A stretch of DNA of 60,854 nucleotides from a virus: positions 1-60,854 of the IMG/VR virus record IMGVR_UViG_3300047994_000219; one strand, written 5' to 3'. Positions within the stretch are counted from its first letter, which is position 1, and every line of letters starts with the position of its first letter. The notes under the pieces were generated by a model that had not been told where the DNA came from, searched no databases, and saw only the letters and a program-made list of their open reading frames with translations. Below are positions 33,964 to 42,074 of the stretch, piece by piece. A program made the position numbers and the translations under genes.

Positions 33964-35796
33964 CTATTTGTTCTTGTCGCCGAATACTCCCATCATGCGG
34001 TTGAATCCGCTTCGCTCGCGCTGTTGCATGGTAATAGCTTCGATATCAGCTTGCTTCTCTAATTCTACCCGTTGTTCTTTCGTTTTCGTAGGTGGTGAAT
34101 CTTTTATGATACTCAATGAACCCTGCGGGAATACAACGCGCGATCCCATCAATTCACGTATCTCGGAGAATGCAAACCAAGTAGCCATCAAACCATCGCC
34201 TGTGTGTCCGTCTGGGAATGAACGCATCTCGTTCGCAAGCTGGCTCGCAAGCATGATTGTGCGCGGGTCGGTTGGATCGCTTGGAATAACAACCTTGCCG
34301 AGTTCCATCGATACTGCAAAACTGTTGATACCGATTTCTGGGTCAAACTTCTCTCCGCCTGTCGTGTATGAACGAACTGGTACGCCTTCATTGCCGAGGT
34401 CGATTGAAAGTGATTTCTGGTAACTGTTCGATTCAACACGAACTGATTGCATACCATCACGCGCCCAAGCTGTTTTAGCAATCGTGCGCTGTTCGTTCGG
34501 CGTGTACTTGCCTCGATGAATCTGCCGAATAATGTAATCGCCATCTTCAACGCCATCGTAACCCTGGCGAACGAGGTCCATGTAAATCAAAGCTGTGTCG
34601 TCCGCAGCTTCTTCAAGAGAGATAGCCAAGTCCATACCTGCTGCCGAAACTTCCAAGAAGTTCTTTTCATGCGGTGCGTCTTGGAATCGAAGCAACCTTC
34701 CCTTGTGCATTGCCTTCTCAATCCATTCATCGCGGATAACCTGGTTCGGTCGGTTGCTCGGGTCGCATTGATACATACGGGCGAAAACATAGGGGTTCAA
34801 AAGGCGCTCCAAATAAAGACGAGAATAGGGATAGCGTTCAGGCCATAGGACTTTCGATCCTTTATCCATTTCTTCCTTGTTCTGCTCATAGAAAGCATTA
34901 GCCTCGATGAATCGGAACTTCGGCGGTACGGTGATATTCAACATGATTGATCCCCATTTCTGCCATAGATCCTGGCGCTCGGCCTCGGCGATGATCGCTC
35001 CCTGTCGCTTCTGAACAATGAAGCGCGGGTCCGTCATAAACTTCGATACCACGTCATCTTGGTGCCACGTGTTGCCTAAATAAATAAGCGTACCGCCAGG
35101 CACGAGTACGGGCAGTACGGTTGTTTCGATCCAATCAATAACCTTCTTGCGCTGCAATTCCGTAGCGCTGTTCTGCTGGTCTACAACGTCATCTAAAATA
35201 ATGATATCGGCACGGCGCGAAAGAATCTGTCCGAACAAACCCGTAGCGCAAATAGTAGGGTCTTTCATGCCAACATCTTCACGCTCGATCGTGATAGACT
35301 TACCGCTCCAATCTTCCGTTTGCTTACGCAACTGCTTCATGCGCGGAACGATACCTTTTCCTGTAGGATCGATGAAGCGAGCGAAGTTAATGTATTTATG
35401 GTTTCGCTCAATGTTTGATACGATTTCTGATAGGAAACTTTCGGCTACGTTCGCCGTCCTTGAAATGGAAAGGATGCGGATATTGTGGTTCTTAGCAATA
35501 CGCCAAAGCGGGTACGCAATCGAAAGGTGCTTGCTTTTGCCGTGGTCGCGGGGATAGGTGAATACCGCGAAGAAGCGCTTGATCATTTTATAGCCAGGCG
35601 ATTCATCAGAAAAGTCCTGCGAGATATCATCATCAAGTTCATCGTGGAAGGGCTCGTTATTCAAACCTAAAATATCACTCACGAAGAGTTTAAAGACATC
35701 TCGGCAGCCGATCATCATATTCGTGAAGGTGATCTTCTCTTCTTCACTTGGCTGGTTCTCCGTTGGGTTCGGGTGGGTTGCTCCGACTGTTGTCAT
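33964..35796 (-). CDS. terL: Terminase large subunit, 610 aa
   Basis: ATPase: FTYPRDHGKSKHLS (Walker A, Lys87), ADIIILDDVVD (Walker B, Asp202-203), then LIYLGNTWHQDD. Nuclease: GMDLAISLEEAADDTALIYM with metal-binding acidic residues. It packages DNA into the prohead and cuts it. It overlaps the upstream gene by 53 bases. The portal gene is 11 kb away, separated by the sugar island, which is unusual. Confidence 0.95.
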   Translation of the reverse strand: MTTVGATHPNPTENQPSEEEKITFTNMMIGCRDVFKLFVSDILGLNNEPFHDELDDDISQDFSDESPGYKMIKRFFAVFTYPRDHGKSKHLSIAYPLWRIAKNHNIRILSISRTANVAESFLSEIVSNIERNHKYINFARFIDPTGKGIVPRMKQLRKQTEDWSGKSITIEREDVGMKDPTICATGLFGQILSRRADIIILDDVVDQQNSATELQRKKVIDWIETTVLPVLVPGGTLIYLGNTWHQDDVVSKFMTDPRFIVQKRQGAIIAEAERQDLWQKWGSIMLNITVPPKFRFIEANAFYEQNKEEMDKGSKVLWPERYPYSRLYLERLLNPYVFARMYQCDPSNRPNQVIRDEWIEKAMHKGRLLRFQDAPHEKNFLEVSAAGMDLAISLEEAADDTALIYMDLVRQGYDGVEDGDYIIRQIHRGKYTPNEQRTIAKTAWARDGMQSVRVESNSYQKSLSIDLGNEGVPVRSYTTGGEKFDPEIGINSFAVSMELGKVVIPSDPTDPRTIMLASQLANEMRSFPDGHTGDGLMATWFAFSEIRELMGSRVVFPQGSLSIIKDSPPTKTKEQRVELEKQADIEAITMQQRERSGFNRMMGVFGDKNK

Positions 35797-36391
35797 GGTT
35801 TTTTATATGTTCAGCCATCTTTCGACTCATAATGAGATTACCTTCTTCATCACGGAACGACTGGTCGATTAACGTGGTTACTGATCCGCCTGGAGAAATA
35901 GGAATCGGAGTATTCTCTTGGGCGAAATCGGGATCATCTTCAGGTACGGCAAAGATACGATACGCACCAAGCGCGATCTTCGCATTTCCAGGTACGGCTT
36001 TCTTTACAACTTCACCCTTCGCGTTCAATTCTTCTGGCGTTCCAAGAGCTGCGCGGAGAATGACGTTCTTCAACCTATTAGGGATGGTATGACGATAACT
36101 CCTGATTAGCGTGGGTAACCATTGGTGGAGAAATCGAAAACCTTTGTATTGTTCATACGTGATCGCGGTAGTTTCGCAGGCTTCTTTAACCAACTCTCCT
36201 CTCCTGAAAGCTGTTAAAAGCAAGTGCAGTTTTACCCCGCCGTCCATCCACCATGCGCGGTTCAATCCCTCATAGACGGGGTATTCTTCTTTGGTCCTTT
36301 CGTCCTTATAAAAATAGGCTATGGCGCGCTCGGCTGGAACGTACTCACCTACTGGTACGATTGGCTGGTCTGATGGTTTATTTTCTTCCAT
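35744..36391 (-). CDS. Probable terminase small subunit, 215 aa
   Basis: An HTH-like stretch (ELVKEACETTAITYEQYKGF) in a helical protein directly before the large terminase. The position and DNA-binding look fit a small terminase, though this is not a clear family match. The ATG is at 36391 (the frame begins at TTG 36406). It overlaps the HAD gene by 14 bases. Confidence 0.55.
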   Translation of the reverse strand: MEENKPSDQPIVPVGEYVPAERAIAYFYKDERTKEEYPVYEGLNRAWWMDGGVKLHLLLTAFRRGELVKEACETTAITYEQYKGFRFLHQWLPTLIRSYRHTIPNRLKNVILRAALGTPEELNAKGEVVKKAVPGNAKIALGAYRIFAVPEDDPDFAQENTPIPISPGGSVTTLIDQSFRDEEGNLIMSRKMAEHIKNHDNSRSNPPEPNGEPAK

Positions 36392-36815
36392 TAAAGTAAT
36401 TGACAATTTTTTCTATTACCTCTTTCGTTACCCCCGTTTTCCAACTCGTCTGAAATAGGTGGGAAAGCTGCTCGGGAAGCATGTCAGAATCATCATCAAT
36501 AATAGCATAATCTTCCACATTTGGATGCTTGTCGAGCCACGCCTTGATCTCAGTACCGCGATGCGTATGTGGTTCAGCAGGATCGGGCATTGAAGGAGTG
36601 AGATCCATAATCGGACAAACCTGCTTCTTCACTTCTTCTATCCCTTCGGGTGAATGCCTCCATGAAGAAGAAAGCACGACAATCAATTTCAGATCATCAA
36701 CCATATTGCCTACGAGAAAAGCAAGGTACGGATCAATACCGATAAAACCACGGTGCCGTTGCATCGTTTCTTGGCAGTTAACCACACCGTCAATGTCTAA
36801 GAAAAGTACCTTCAT
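36378..36815 (-). CDS. HAD-superfamily hydrolase, 145 aa
   Basis: VLFLDIDGVVN (DxDGx(V/T), residues 6-8 as nucleophile site), LSSSWRHS (motif II) and YAIIDDDSDM (motif IV), as in HAD phosphatases of the 'Swiss Army knife' RNA-repair set. It could act on nucleotide, sugar or RNA phosphates. Leading TATAAT (36822-36827) lies six bases before the ATG, just after a tandem terminator. Confidence 0.8.
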   Translation of the reverse strand: MKVLFLDIDGVVNCQETMQRHRGFIGIDPYLAFLVGNMVDDLKLIVVLSSSWRHSPEGIEEVKKQVCPIMDLTPSMPDPAEPHTHRGTEIKAWLDKHPNVEDYAIIDDDSDMLPEQLSHLFQTSWKTGVTKEVIEKIVNYFNGRK

Positions 36816-36846
36816 ATTTTTATTATACCCCTAATGTGAAGATATT

Positions 36847-36872
36847 AAAAGGAGGGGTTCAATTTGAACCCC
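36847..36872 (-). terminator. Second terminator of a tandem pair
   Basis: GGGGTTCAA/TTGAACCCC (36854-36862 with 36864-36872), then TCCTTTTAA in RNA sense. Moderate T-tract. Lies between the lysis region and the HAD gene. Confidence 0.6.
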
Positions 36873-36879
36873 CCCTTCA

Positions 36880-36895
36880 TTTGCCCCGAGGCAAA
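36880..36895. repeat. 16-bp palindromic repeat, exact copy 2 (opposite orientation)
   Basis: TTTGCCCCGAGGCAAA on the plus strand (TTTGCCTCGGGGCAAA on the minus strand), between two terminators. Confidence 0.85.
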
Positions 36896-36930
36896 AAAAG
36901 ACCACCGCTCCAAAATGGTATACGCGGTGG
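36893..36930 (-). terminator. Strong intrinsic terminator
   Basis: CCACCGC, 15-base loop, GCGGTGG, TC and then seven T's. It lies only about 30 bases after the promoter-operator at 36954-36988, so together they would make an RNA of about 60 nt. Confidence 0.8.
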
Positions 36931-36953
36931 CTCTGCAGAATTTCTCTTGATAC

Positions 36954-36965
36954 TACTGTACAGTA
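36954..36965. promoter_or_regulatory. 12-bp perfect palindrome (operator candidate)
   Basis: TACTGTACAGTA reads the same on both strands and overlaps the possible -10 (TACTGT). The CTGT-ACAG arms recall a LexA box but with no spacer, so another repressor is likely. Confidence 0.5.
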
Positions 36966-36988
36966 TTATATATATGACGGAATGTCAA
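36960..36988 (-). promoter_or_regulatory. Promoter with consensus -35 (TTGACA)
   Basis: TTGACA (36983-36988), 17 bases, TACTGT (36960-36965). The -10 is poor but overlaps the palindrome, as expected for a regulated promoter. No gene start lies within 100 bases downstream, only terminators. Confidence 0.45.
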
Positions 36989-37016
36989 GCGTTTTGTTAC
37001 ATATTATCCCCTATGT

Positions 37017-37483
37017 TTAGGATTGAGGGATTTTAGCAGAGCAAGTAACCCAGTTCTTTTTGACGATATCCATTCCTCCTTCGCCGATCATACGTTCCGC
37101 ACAAAGGATATCATCATTAACAGAATAGTTCCATTGAAGATCAGGGCAGTAACGATGGAATGTAGCCTTTTGGAATTGGAAAATTCCACACGAGAGTTTT
37201 CCATTCGTATCGATAATACACAAACCTCGGAAGGTTGTTTCACAGCTTGCTATCGCGGTCAGTATTTTCGTTTGAAACCCGTATTGATTACCATAGAAAC
37301 TAATAGCCCCTTTGATCGCACTTGCCGTTGGACTTCCTGTATAGACGAGATCCTGGATTATCGGAGTTGGCGGTGCTTTGCCTCCATCGTAATGTATTGT
37401 TGAGGATAGTATCGTACTCGTCCAGGCCAGCGTGCCAATCGCCACCAGAAACACGATTATCCCAACTATTTTTTTATGTTCAT
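37017..37483 (-). CDS. SLT-like lysozyme with membrane anchor; start needs a -1 frameshift at A7
   Basis: The catalytic part (TAIASCETTF with Glu, LSCGIFQFQKATFHRYC) is a lytic transglycosylase/lysozyme-like domain, anchored by a hydrophobic segment. In frame there is no ATG; GTG at 37454 is possible. Upstream, ATG AAC ATA AAA AAA TAG (37483-37466) contains A-AAA-AAA, a perfect -1 slippery heptamer, right before a stop. Slipping gives MNIKKIVGIIVFLVAIGTL, an ideal signal-anchor. So either a programmed shift, polymerase slippage or one missing A in the assembly. Confidence 0.75.
37469..37483 (-). promoter_or_regulatory. -1 slippery site at the start of the lysozyme gene
   Basis: In RNA sense ATG AAC ATA AAA AAA TAG; the A7 tract is at 37469-37475. 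A-AAA-AAA allows both tRNAs to slip back one base and avoid the stop. Confidence 0.6.
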
Positions 37484-37487
37484 AGGC

Positions 37488-38486
37488 TTATTGTCCGTAA
37501 AGTTCATTAAGCTTTGCTATCGTGAGAGGACCGACATTGTGTCCTTTTAAGGCTTGCAATTGAGCAGCTGATTCCAGGTTGTATTTTAGCTGGAATTTGA
37601 GAACGGCAGCAGCCGTTACGTTCCCGTACAAACCTGTGCTGGTTGTATTCTGTGGGAACAAGCCCTCGTATTTGAGTATATTTTGAAGTTGAACGATATC
37701 ACTATTCGTTTGTCCGTAGCCCAGCGCCTTCGTAAACTTAAAAACTGGTTTAGTAATGGGATTCGGAGTTGCAGGAGGGAGATGATACATCGCCCCCGTT
37801 CCGCGCGCCGTCAGATAACTTTCAGTGAAGATCCTTTGGGTAATGTTATTCGGACCCCAGCTTTCCTCGATAAGAATACACTTCTCACCGTTCTCATCAG
37901 TAAAATAATAGGTAGCACAAAGACAGTGGAAAGCTTCAGGCGCATTGCCATCGTAAAAAGGTTTCACCGCATTGTCGTATTCGGTATAAGTGAGCCCGAT
38001 CGTAACTTTACAATGCTTTTGAAGTTCAATAGCTTGCGCGATTTCATCAATGTTCTTGTAGTTTGGGAAAATGTAAAGATAGCCAACCAAAGGCGTGGGA
38101 ACGGTTACGTCAGCATTCATTTCAGATTCAGTCATATTCTGGGAAGGATCAAGGAGCTCGGTAGTCGTTCCCTGCTTTTTCTCAATATCACCTGAATCCT
38201 GCAAATACATACCAACTCCATTGAAATTAGCTCTCCTCCGATAAATAGGGTGTGCTGATTCTACGATCCCTGTTAGTATCTCCAAAGCCTTCGCAGTCGC
38301 TTGAGCAACGCAAGAACCAGAACCATTCTGGTTTCTAATGGAATACTTGGGCGCGCCACTCATATCTCGATTCCAATTGAGAGCAACCGCGCCCGCAATT
38401 TCACTATGCTGATAATCAAGTGCTTTCTGCGCTTCTTTCCTCGGATCAGGTATTAAACCTGGTATTGTTCTTATTGTGTCTGTCAT
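37488..38486 (-). CDS. Papain-like cysteine protease with peptidoglycan-binding domain (endolysin), 332 aa
   Basis: Residues 50-220 are C1-type: RNQNGSGSCVAQATAK with catalytic Cys59, FHCLCATYYFTDENGE with His187, and ESWG where papain has NSWG (Glu for Asn). Residues 245-332 are a PG_binding_1-like repeat: NSDIVQLQNILKYEGLF, GLYGNVTAAAVLKFQ and VGPLTIAKLNELYG, of the type common in Parcubacteria. It would cut peptide bonds of the wall, partnering the lysozyme. TATAAT lies six bases before the ATG. Confidence 0.8.
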   Translation of the reverse strand: MTDTIRTIPGLIPDPRKEAQKALDYQHSEIAGAVALNWNRDMSGAPKYSIRNQNGSGSCVAQATAKALEILTGIVESAHPIYRRRANFNGVGMYLQDSGDIEKKQGTTTELLDPSQNMTESEMNADVTVPTPLVGYLYIFPNYKNIDEIAQAIELQKHCKVTIGLTYTEYDNAVKPFYDGNAPEAFHCLCATYYFTDENGEKCILIEESWGPNNITQRIFTESYLTARGTGAMYHLPPATPNPITKPVFKFTKALGYGQTNSDIVQLQNILKYEGLFPQNTTSTGLYGNVTAAAVLKFQLKYNLESAAQLQALKGHNVGPLTIAKLNELYGQ

Positions 38487-38493
38487 AATCTTA

Positions 38494-38826
38494 TTATAGC
38501 AGGTTTCCTGCTTTATTTAATAGTAAAACCCGTTCGTACTTCTCCTCAATTACATCAACATATTTCTTGAGAAGCGGGATCGTTTTCGGATGAAAAACAT
38601 CAACCCGAGCTCCTTTGATGCGATTGCATCCTTTGCAGAGCATCTCGAAGTTATCTTCATCATCCTCAATAGCCTCAACCAAGCCAATCGTTTCTAAAAA
38701 GAAAACAGGGATAATATGATCTACAGTTAGAGCAGGATATTTATTCAGACACTTCGGACATTGACCCCCTAAAAAGGCGCGCTTCTGCCATTCTGCCAAT
38801 TTCGAACCTTTCTTTGTCTTTGCCAT
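38494..38826 (-). CDS. HNH endonuclease, 110 aa
   Basis: CPKCLNKYPALTVDHIIPVF and EMLCKGCNRIKG form a standard HNH zinc core, with no extra DNA-binding repeats. It could be a packaging nuclease (HNH near terminase) or a small homing enzyme. The lysis genes follow directly. Confidence 0.85.
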   Translation of the reverse strand: MAKTKKGSKLAEWQKRAFLGGQCPKCLNKYPALTVDHIIPVFFLETIGLVEAIEDDEDNFEMLCKGCNRIKGARVDVFHPKTIPLLKKYVDVIEEKYERVLLLNKAGNLL

Positions 38827-38828
38827 AA

Positions 38829-39173
38829 CTATTTAGGATTAAAATATCTGCCGAAAATAGAATAAAGGAGGTCATGGAATTTGCTCGGCTGCCTCAATCC
38901 ACCTTCCTCGACTTTTTTCCAAAAAACAAAATTGATAAACCGCTGCCAGTAATCGAGATAGAGGCTAAGTTCAAAGCCACGCCATTCAATCGTCTTGCGC
39001 AACCAAAAACCTTTATAGTCAGTTTTTACGAAGATAGCACCCTCGCTCGGAAATTTAAGAAGTTTGAAAATCCCAAAGTGGAACATGTAGCCGTGGTTCG
39101 CAAAAGAAACTGGAATGATACCCAACTTGAAATGCCATTTGCCTATCGTGAGGAGTCCTCTGGTGCTTTTCAT
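38829..39173 (-). CDS. Hypothetical protein, 114 aa
   Basis: Aromatic, basic protein (GKWHFKLGIIPVSFANHGYMF) with WLRKTIEWRGFELSLYLDYW. ATGA-type overlap with the next gene. No family recognised. Confidence 0.6.
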   Translation of the reverse strand: MKSTRGLLTIGKWHFKLGIIPVSFANHGYMFHFGIFKLLKFPSEGAIFVKTDYKGFWLRKTIEWRGFELSLYLDYWQRFINFVFWKKVEEGGLRQPSKFHDLLYSIFGRYFNPK

Positions 39174-39376
39174 AATTTTTCTTTAGTTTTTATTTCAACC
39201 TCATCAGGGTCAAAGGCGTATTCTTTGAAGGGAGCATTGTAAGGATCGCGTTGTTTATCTCTATCTGAGGGAAAACAAACGCCGTAGCGATGCTTTCCGA
39301 AAAGATCATCGATCCATAATGCGCGCTCCCATTTTCCCGTTACAGGGTGCTTGGAAGGTTTTGAAAAACTGCTCAT
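39170..39376 (-). CDS. Hypothetical protein, 68 aa
   Basis: Small basic protein with GKHRYGVCFPSDRDK, overlapping the 114-aa gene by four bases. Function unknown; conserved in layout with the cluster of small genes at 38-42 kb. Confidence 0.6.
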   Translation of the reverse strand: MSSFSKPSKHPVTGKWERALWIDDLFGKHRYGVCFPSDRDKQRDPYNAPFKEYAFDPDEVEIKTKEKL

Positions 39377-39380
39377 AAAG

Positions 39381-39536
39381 TTAAGATCGATTGAATAAAC
39401 AAGTTACCTCAATGACAGCTACGAAGAAAAGCATAAACCAATACTGCCAAGTGGTTACTCCATAACCGATCGCCGACCACATACCGCATAAAGCTGCCCC
39501 CGAAACTGCAATAAAGAATGATCCTGATGGTTTCAT
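39381..39536 (-). CDS. Small membrane protein, 51 aa
   Basis: Reads MKPSGSFFIAVSGAALCGMW and then two hydrophobic stretches separated by a short aromatic loop (GYGVTTWQYWFMLF). Four bases from its neighbour. Two membrane helices are likely. Confidence 0.7.
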   Translation of the reverse strand: MKPSGSFFIAVSGAALCGMWSAIGYGVTTWQYWFMLFFVAVIEVTCLFNRS

Positions 39537-39554
39537 ATTTTTTATTTAGTAAAT

Positions 39555-39707
39555 TTAATCACTAATTTGCATTTTTTCCAAGATTTCTTTCAGCTCCCTA
39601 AGCTCTTTAGGAGTGAAAACTGAAATCGTATCATTGTTGGTTCGGACTATATAAAAGCAATCCGTTCTTTTTCCATCTGTAAAGTCTTCTTTTTTTTCTA
39701 TTTTCAT
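39555..39707 (-). CDS. Hypothetical protein, 50 aa
   Basis: Charged, soluble peptide MKIEKKEDFTDGKRTDCFY... ending in a short helix. ATGA overlap with the next gene supports translation. Confidence 0.65.
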   Translation of the reverse strand: MKIEKKEDFTDGKRTDCFYIVRTNNDTISVFTPKELRELKEILEKMQISD

Positions 39708-39970
39708 TGTAGTTTTTCAAAAAATGAATCAATAGTACCTCCATCGCAAAGCTCGGCAATCAAGTTTATCCACTCAAATTCCCATTCAAAGATCTCCCGC
39801 GCTGGTTTGCTGTCTGTTTTAGCCTTGAAAAGTCCTGTGCTTTTCCAACCCATCGATTTACCAAGAGCCACCCAAAATTCTCGATGAAGCAGCGCACCTC
39901 GCTCCATCTCCGTCGAAGTAGGATTCCAACCGCCCTCTTTTGCTTTTTTGATTACTTCTGGGATTGTCAT
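39704..39970 (-). CDS. Hypothetical protein, 88 aa
   Basis: Helical protein with GGWNPTSTEMERGALLHREFW, similar in flavour to small phage proteins of unknown role. Trp-rich acidic middle (IFEWEFEWINLIAEL). Confidence 0.6.
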   Translation of the reverse strand: MTIPEVIKKAKEGGWNPTSTEMERGALLHREFWVALGKSMGWKSTGLFKAKTDSKPAREIFEWEFEWINLIAELCDGGTIDSFFEKLQ

Positions 39971-39971
39971 T

Positions 39972-40178
39972 TTAATTTCTTATAAGATTGACTACAAACC
40001 AATTATTATCGAAAGCTTCAGAATAGGGTTCATACCACCATTTTGGCTTCAACAAAAAAATATAAGGCCAAATAGTACCAAGAACTAAAACTCCGCAAAA
40101 AAAAGAACATTCTTCCTCAGAAACCCAGAGGAAAAGCCAAAAAAGGTAGTTCAGAAGGATGATAAACTCTAAAATCAT
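39972..40178 (-). CDS. Small membrane protein, 68 aa
   Basis: Two strong membrane helices (FIILLNYLFWLFLW and CGVLVLGTIWPYIFLL) and a basic aromatic end. Overlaps the nucleotidyltransferase by four bases. Confidence 0.7.
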   Translation of the reverse strand: MILEFIILLNYLFWLFLWVSEEECSFFCGVLVLGTIWPYIFLLKPKWWYEPYSEAFDNNWFVVNLIRN

Positions 40179-40660
40179 TTTTTGAATTTCACCTTTAATT
40201 GAACAAATCTTTTACTCTCGACTTTTTCCAAAAGCTCCGAAGAACTCTGAATCTTGCTCCCCAATCCGTCCACAATTTTGACCCCGAGCTTTTTGCAGAT
40301 CTTCGCCTCAGGAATGTTCTTGCTATTCCGATCTCCGCCTTTTGCAAAAACAAACTCCACATTTTTCCCTTCAAGAAATTGGTAAGCATTTACGATAGAT
40401 TCGATTGTCCTGCAAACGGTATCATCGTAATCGATCGAAGGGATAACCCTTCCAATCCCTGATAAAGAGCCGACAATTTTCATGCGCTCCGCGAAATCCT
40501 GGAAAGGAACTGATTTTTTGATCCGAACCTGCTCATCGTTGTTAACGATCACCACCAAGCCATCGTACAACCAGGTCAGCTTTTTTGCTTTCTCAAGGTA
40601 TTCGATATGCCCTTTGTGGAGGGGGTTAAAATAACCACTCGCGATTACAATTGTTTTCAT
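40175..40660 (-). CDS. Cytidylyltransferase-like nucleotidyltransferase, 161 aa
   Basis: VIASGYFNPLHKGHIEYLEKAK holds the HxGH motif, with FAKGGDRNSKNIPE near the end, as in HldE-C/TagD-like cytidylyltransferases. It would activate a sugar or polyol phosphate as an NDP donor for the transferases. It sits among small membrane genes, not with the main sugar island. Confidence 0.85.
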   Translation of the reverse strand: MKTIVIASGYFNPLHKGHIEYLEKAKKLTWLYDGLVVIVNNDEQVRIKKSVPFQDFAERMKIVGSLSGIGRVIPSIDYDDTVCRTIESIVNAYQFLEGKNVEFVFAKGGDRNSKNIPEAKICKKLGVKIVDGLGSKIQSSSELLEKVESKRFVQLKVKFKK

Positions 40661-40668
40661 ATTATATT

Positions 40669-40854
40669 TTAGTCATCATAATTCCAAGTAGAATAGGTAC
40701 TTTCAGCAATGTATTTTATACAGCCGATAAAGGCGCAGATCCCGCTAAAAACGTAAAACATAGGCAGAATGATGGAAGGATAATCCCAAACCAGAATCAG
40801 CAAACTTATCAGGCCTGGAACGAAGAAAAGAAGTGTCTTTATTTGCTTTTTCAT
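40669..40854 (-). CDS. Small membrane protein, 61 aa
   Basis: Two hydrophobic segments (LLFFVPGLISLLILV and IILPMFYVFSGICAFIGCI). Ends TYSTWNYDD. No named family. Confidence 0.7.
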   Translation of the reverse strand: MKKQIKTLLFFVPGLISLLILVWDYPSIILPMFYVFSGICAFIGCIKYIAESTYSTWNYDD

Positions 40855-40857
40855 ACA

Positions 40858-41328
40858 CTAAAATCCACTTCCGCAAGGGTACGCTGGACCTCCTGCGATA
40901 TGACACATGACAGGCACGGGCGTAGTGCAAACCTGACTGGTTGCGGGTTCGCCGTTGCTATTTCCGCACTGATCGACATCAGTACAGGTTCTCGTTTGAA
41001 CTCCATTGACGCATGATCCGAAACTGTTGCATTGCCAATTATCGTAACAAACGGGCGTAGAACCAGCCATCGGGAACGGAATCGAGGAAATGGGCGTACT
41101 TGGAACAGAAACCGCAGGAGAGGGCTGAATTTGGCTAACTGGTGCAGAATTTTGAGCCTGTTGCGCCAGTAATTGCTGAAGCTGGGCTTCTATTTGAACC
41201 AGAAGGGCTTCGATAACTTGAATGAGTTGCTGTTTTACCGCATCCTGGTTGACCGTTTGCGCCGAGGCAAAAACGGGCGCGCAAGACAATGAGAGAAAAA
41301 GCAACGATGCGATGATGATCTTTTTCAT
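40858..41328 (-). CDS. Secreted Cys-rich protein with Q-rich coil, 156 aa
   Basis: Clear signal peptide (MKKIIIASLLFLSLSCAPVF), then a Gln-rich coil (QLIQVIEALLVQIEAQLQQL), a Pro/Ser linker and a thrombospondin-like module: WQCNSFGSCVNGVQTRTCTD, then CGNSNGEPATSQVC. This architecture is familiar from secreted proteins of Parcubacteria; in a phage it hints at a borrowed host-surface module. A variant 16-bp palindrome lies in the signal-peptide region. Confidence 0.75.
   Translation of the reverse strand: MKKIIIASLLFLSLSCAPVFASAQTVNQDAVKQQLIQVIEALLVQIEAQLQQLLAQQAQNSAPVSQIQPSPAVSVPSTPISSIPFPMAGSTPVCYDNWQCNSFGSCVNGVQTRTCTDVDQCGNSNGEPATSQVCTTPVPVMCHIAGGPAYPCGSGF
41256..41271. repeat. 16-bp palindromic repeat, variant copy 2 (inside a gene)
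   Basis: TTTGCGCCGAGGCAAA, one base from consensus, in the signal-peptide region of the secreted protein. Confidence 0.6.
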
Positions 41329-41332
41329 AAGT

Positions 41333-41518
41333 TTAGTAATCGTTTAAGTTTCTAAAAATCTTCTTTCTAAATAGGATATTGAGCCATTGCCACGCGATGA
41401 ACGTCCAAACAAGAACTTGAGAAACCTCCCACCAGTTTCCTTTCAAGAAGAAACCAGTAATTGAGGCTATCAGTCCCAAAGCGCAAGGCAAAAAATAATA
41501 GATTGTTCTGATGCTCAT
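41333..41518 (-). CDS. Small membrane protein, 61 aa
   Basis: Two membrane helices (YYFLPCALGLIASITGFFL and VSQVLVWTFIAWQWLNILF). AACT-ATG start. Likely part of the small membrane-gene cluster. Confidence 0.7.
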   Translation of the reverse strand: MSIRTIYYFLPCALGLIASITGFFLKGNWWEVSQVLVWTFIAWQWLNILFRKKIFRNLNDY

Positions 41519-41522
41519 AGTT

Positions 41523-41966
41523 TTACCAAGATGAGTGATAATAATATGCTCCGCCCTCCTTCAAAGCCTTCTCAACGATTTCTTTGGTTTCGGTAAGATC
41601 AGCGACATAGTTCTCATCATAATCGATACCGCCAAAGAAGAAACCTTCAGTCGTAGGCAACAATTCACGCGCCAAATCAGGATTCTTTACATACTTGCCT
41701 TCAACCATTATCGGAATCTTCTTCTCTCCTTCAAAGCGATAGCCATTGTTGACCTGACCTTCTACCATTTCACAAGAAGCCAAAACCTTATTTACTACCC
41801 CTAAAAGCTTTTCAAGCTGTGCAATGGTAACAGGATAATGCCCGCAATCATCGACACCCCCCTGAACGTTTTCCACGAACCAATTATGGATCTGGTTTGC
41901 TTTGCGCCAATATCCAACATCCAAATTATTTTCTTTATCTCTTGAGAGATACATATCAAGTCCCAT
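41523..41966 (-). CDS. Conserved phage protein of unknown function, 147 aa
   Basis: Begins MGLDMYLSRDK, a start I have seen in conserved phage proteins, with GYWRKANQIHNWFVENVQGG. The longer frame to 42035 runs through a strong hairpin, so I use the ATG at 41966. Role unknown. Confidence 0.75.
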   Translation of the reverse strand: MGLDMYLSRDKENNLDVGYWRKANQIHNWFVENVQGGVDDCGHYPVTIAQLEKLLGVVNKVLASCEMVEGQVNNGYRFEGEKKIPIMVEGKYVKNPDLARELLPTTEGFFFGGIDYDENYVADLTETKEIVEKALKEGGAYYYHSSW

Positions 41967-41993
41967 TTTTTTATATTTTAGGTTTATATTTTG

Positions 41994-42074
41994 AGAGATT
42001 CGCTGATGGTGAGAGAAGGAAGGTGGTGGACGCACGTAATTCCGAACACCCTCTCACACCATCAGCGAATCTCT
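41994..42074 (-). ncRNA. Stem-loop RNA element with an 18-bp perfect stem
   Basis: AGAGATTCGCTGATGGTG (41994-42011) pairs perfectly with CACCATCAGCGAATCTCT (42057-42074), and AGAG/CTCT adds four more pairs. It lies between the zinc-ribbon gene and the MGLDMYL gene. Left end GAGATTCGCT is shared with the 18046 element. Confidence 0.55.

Noticed and set aside
36954-36965. A LexA (SOS) box
   Set aside because: The SOS consensus needs an eight-base spacer between CTGT and ACAG; this palindrome has none.
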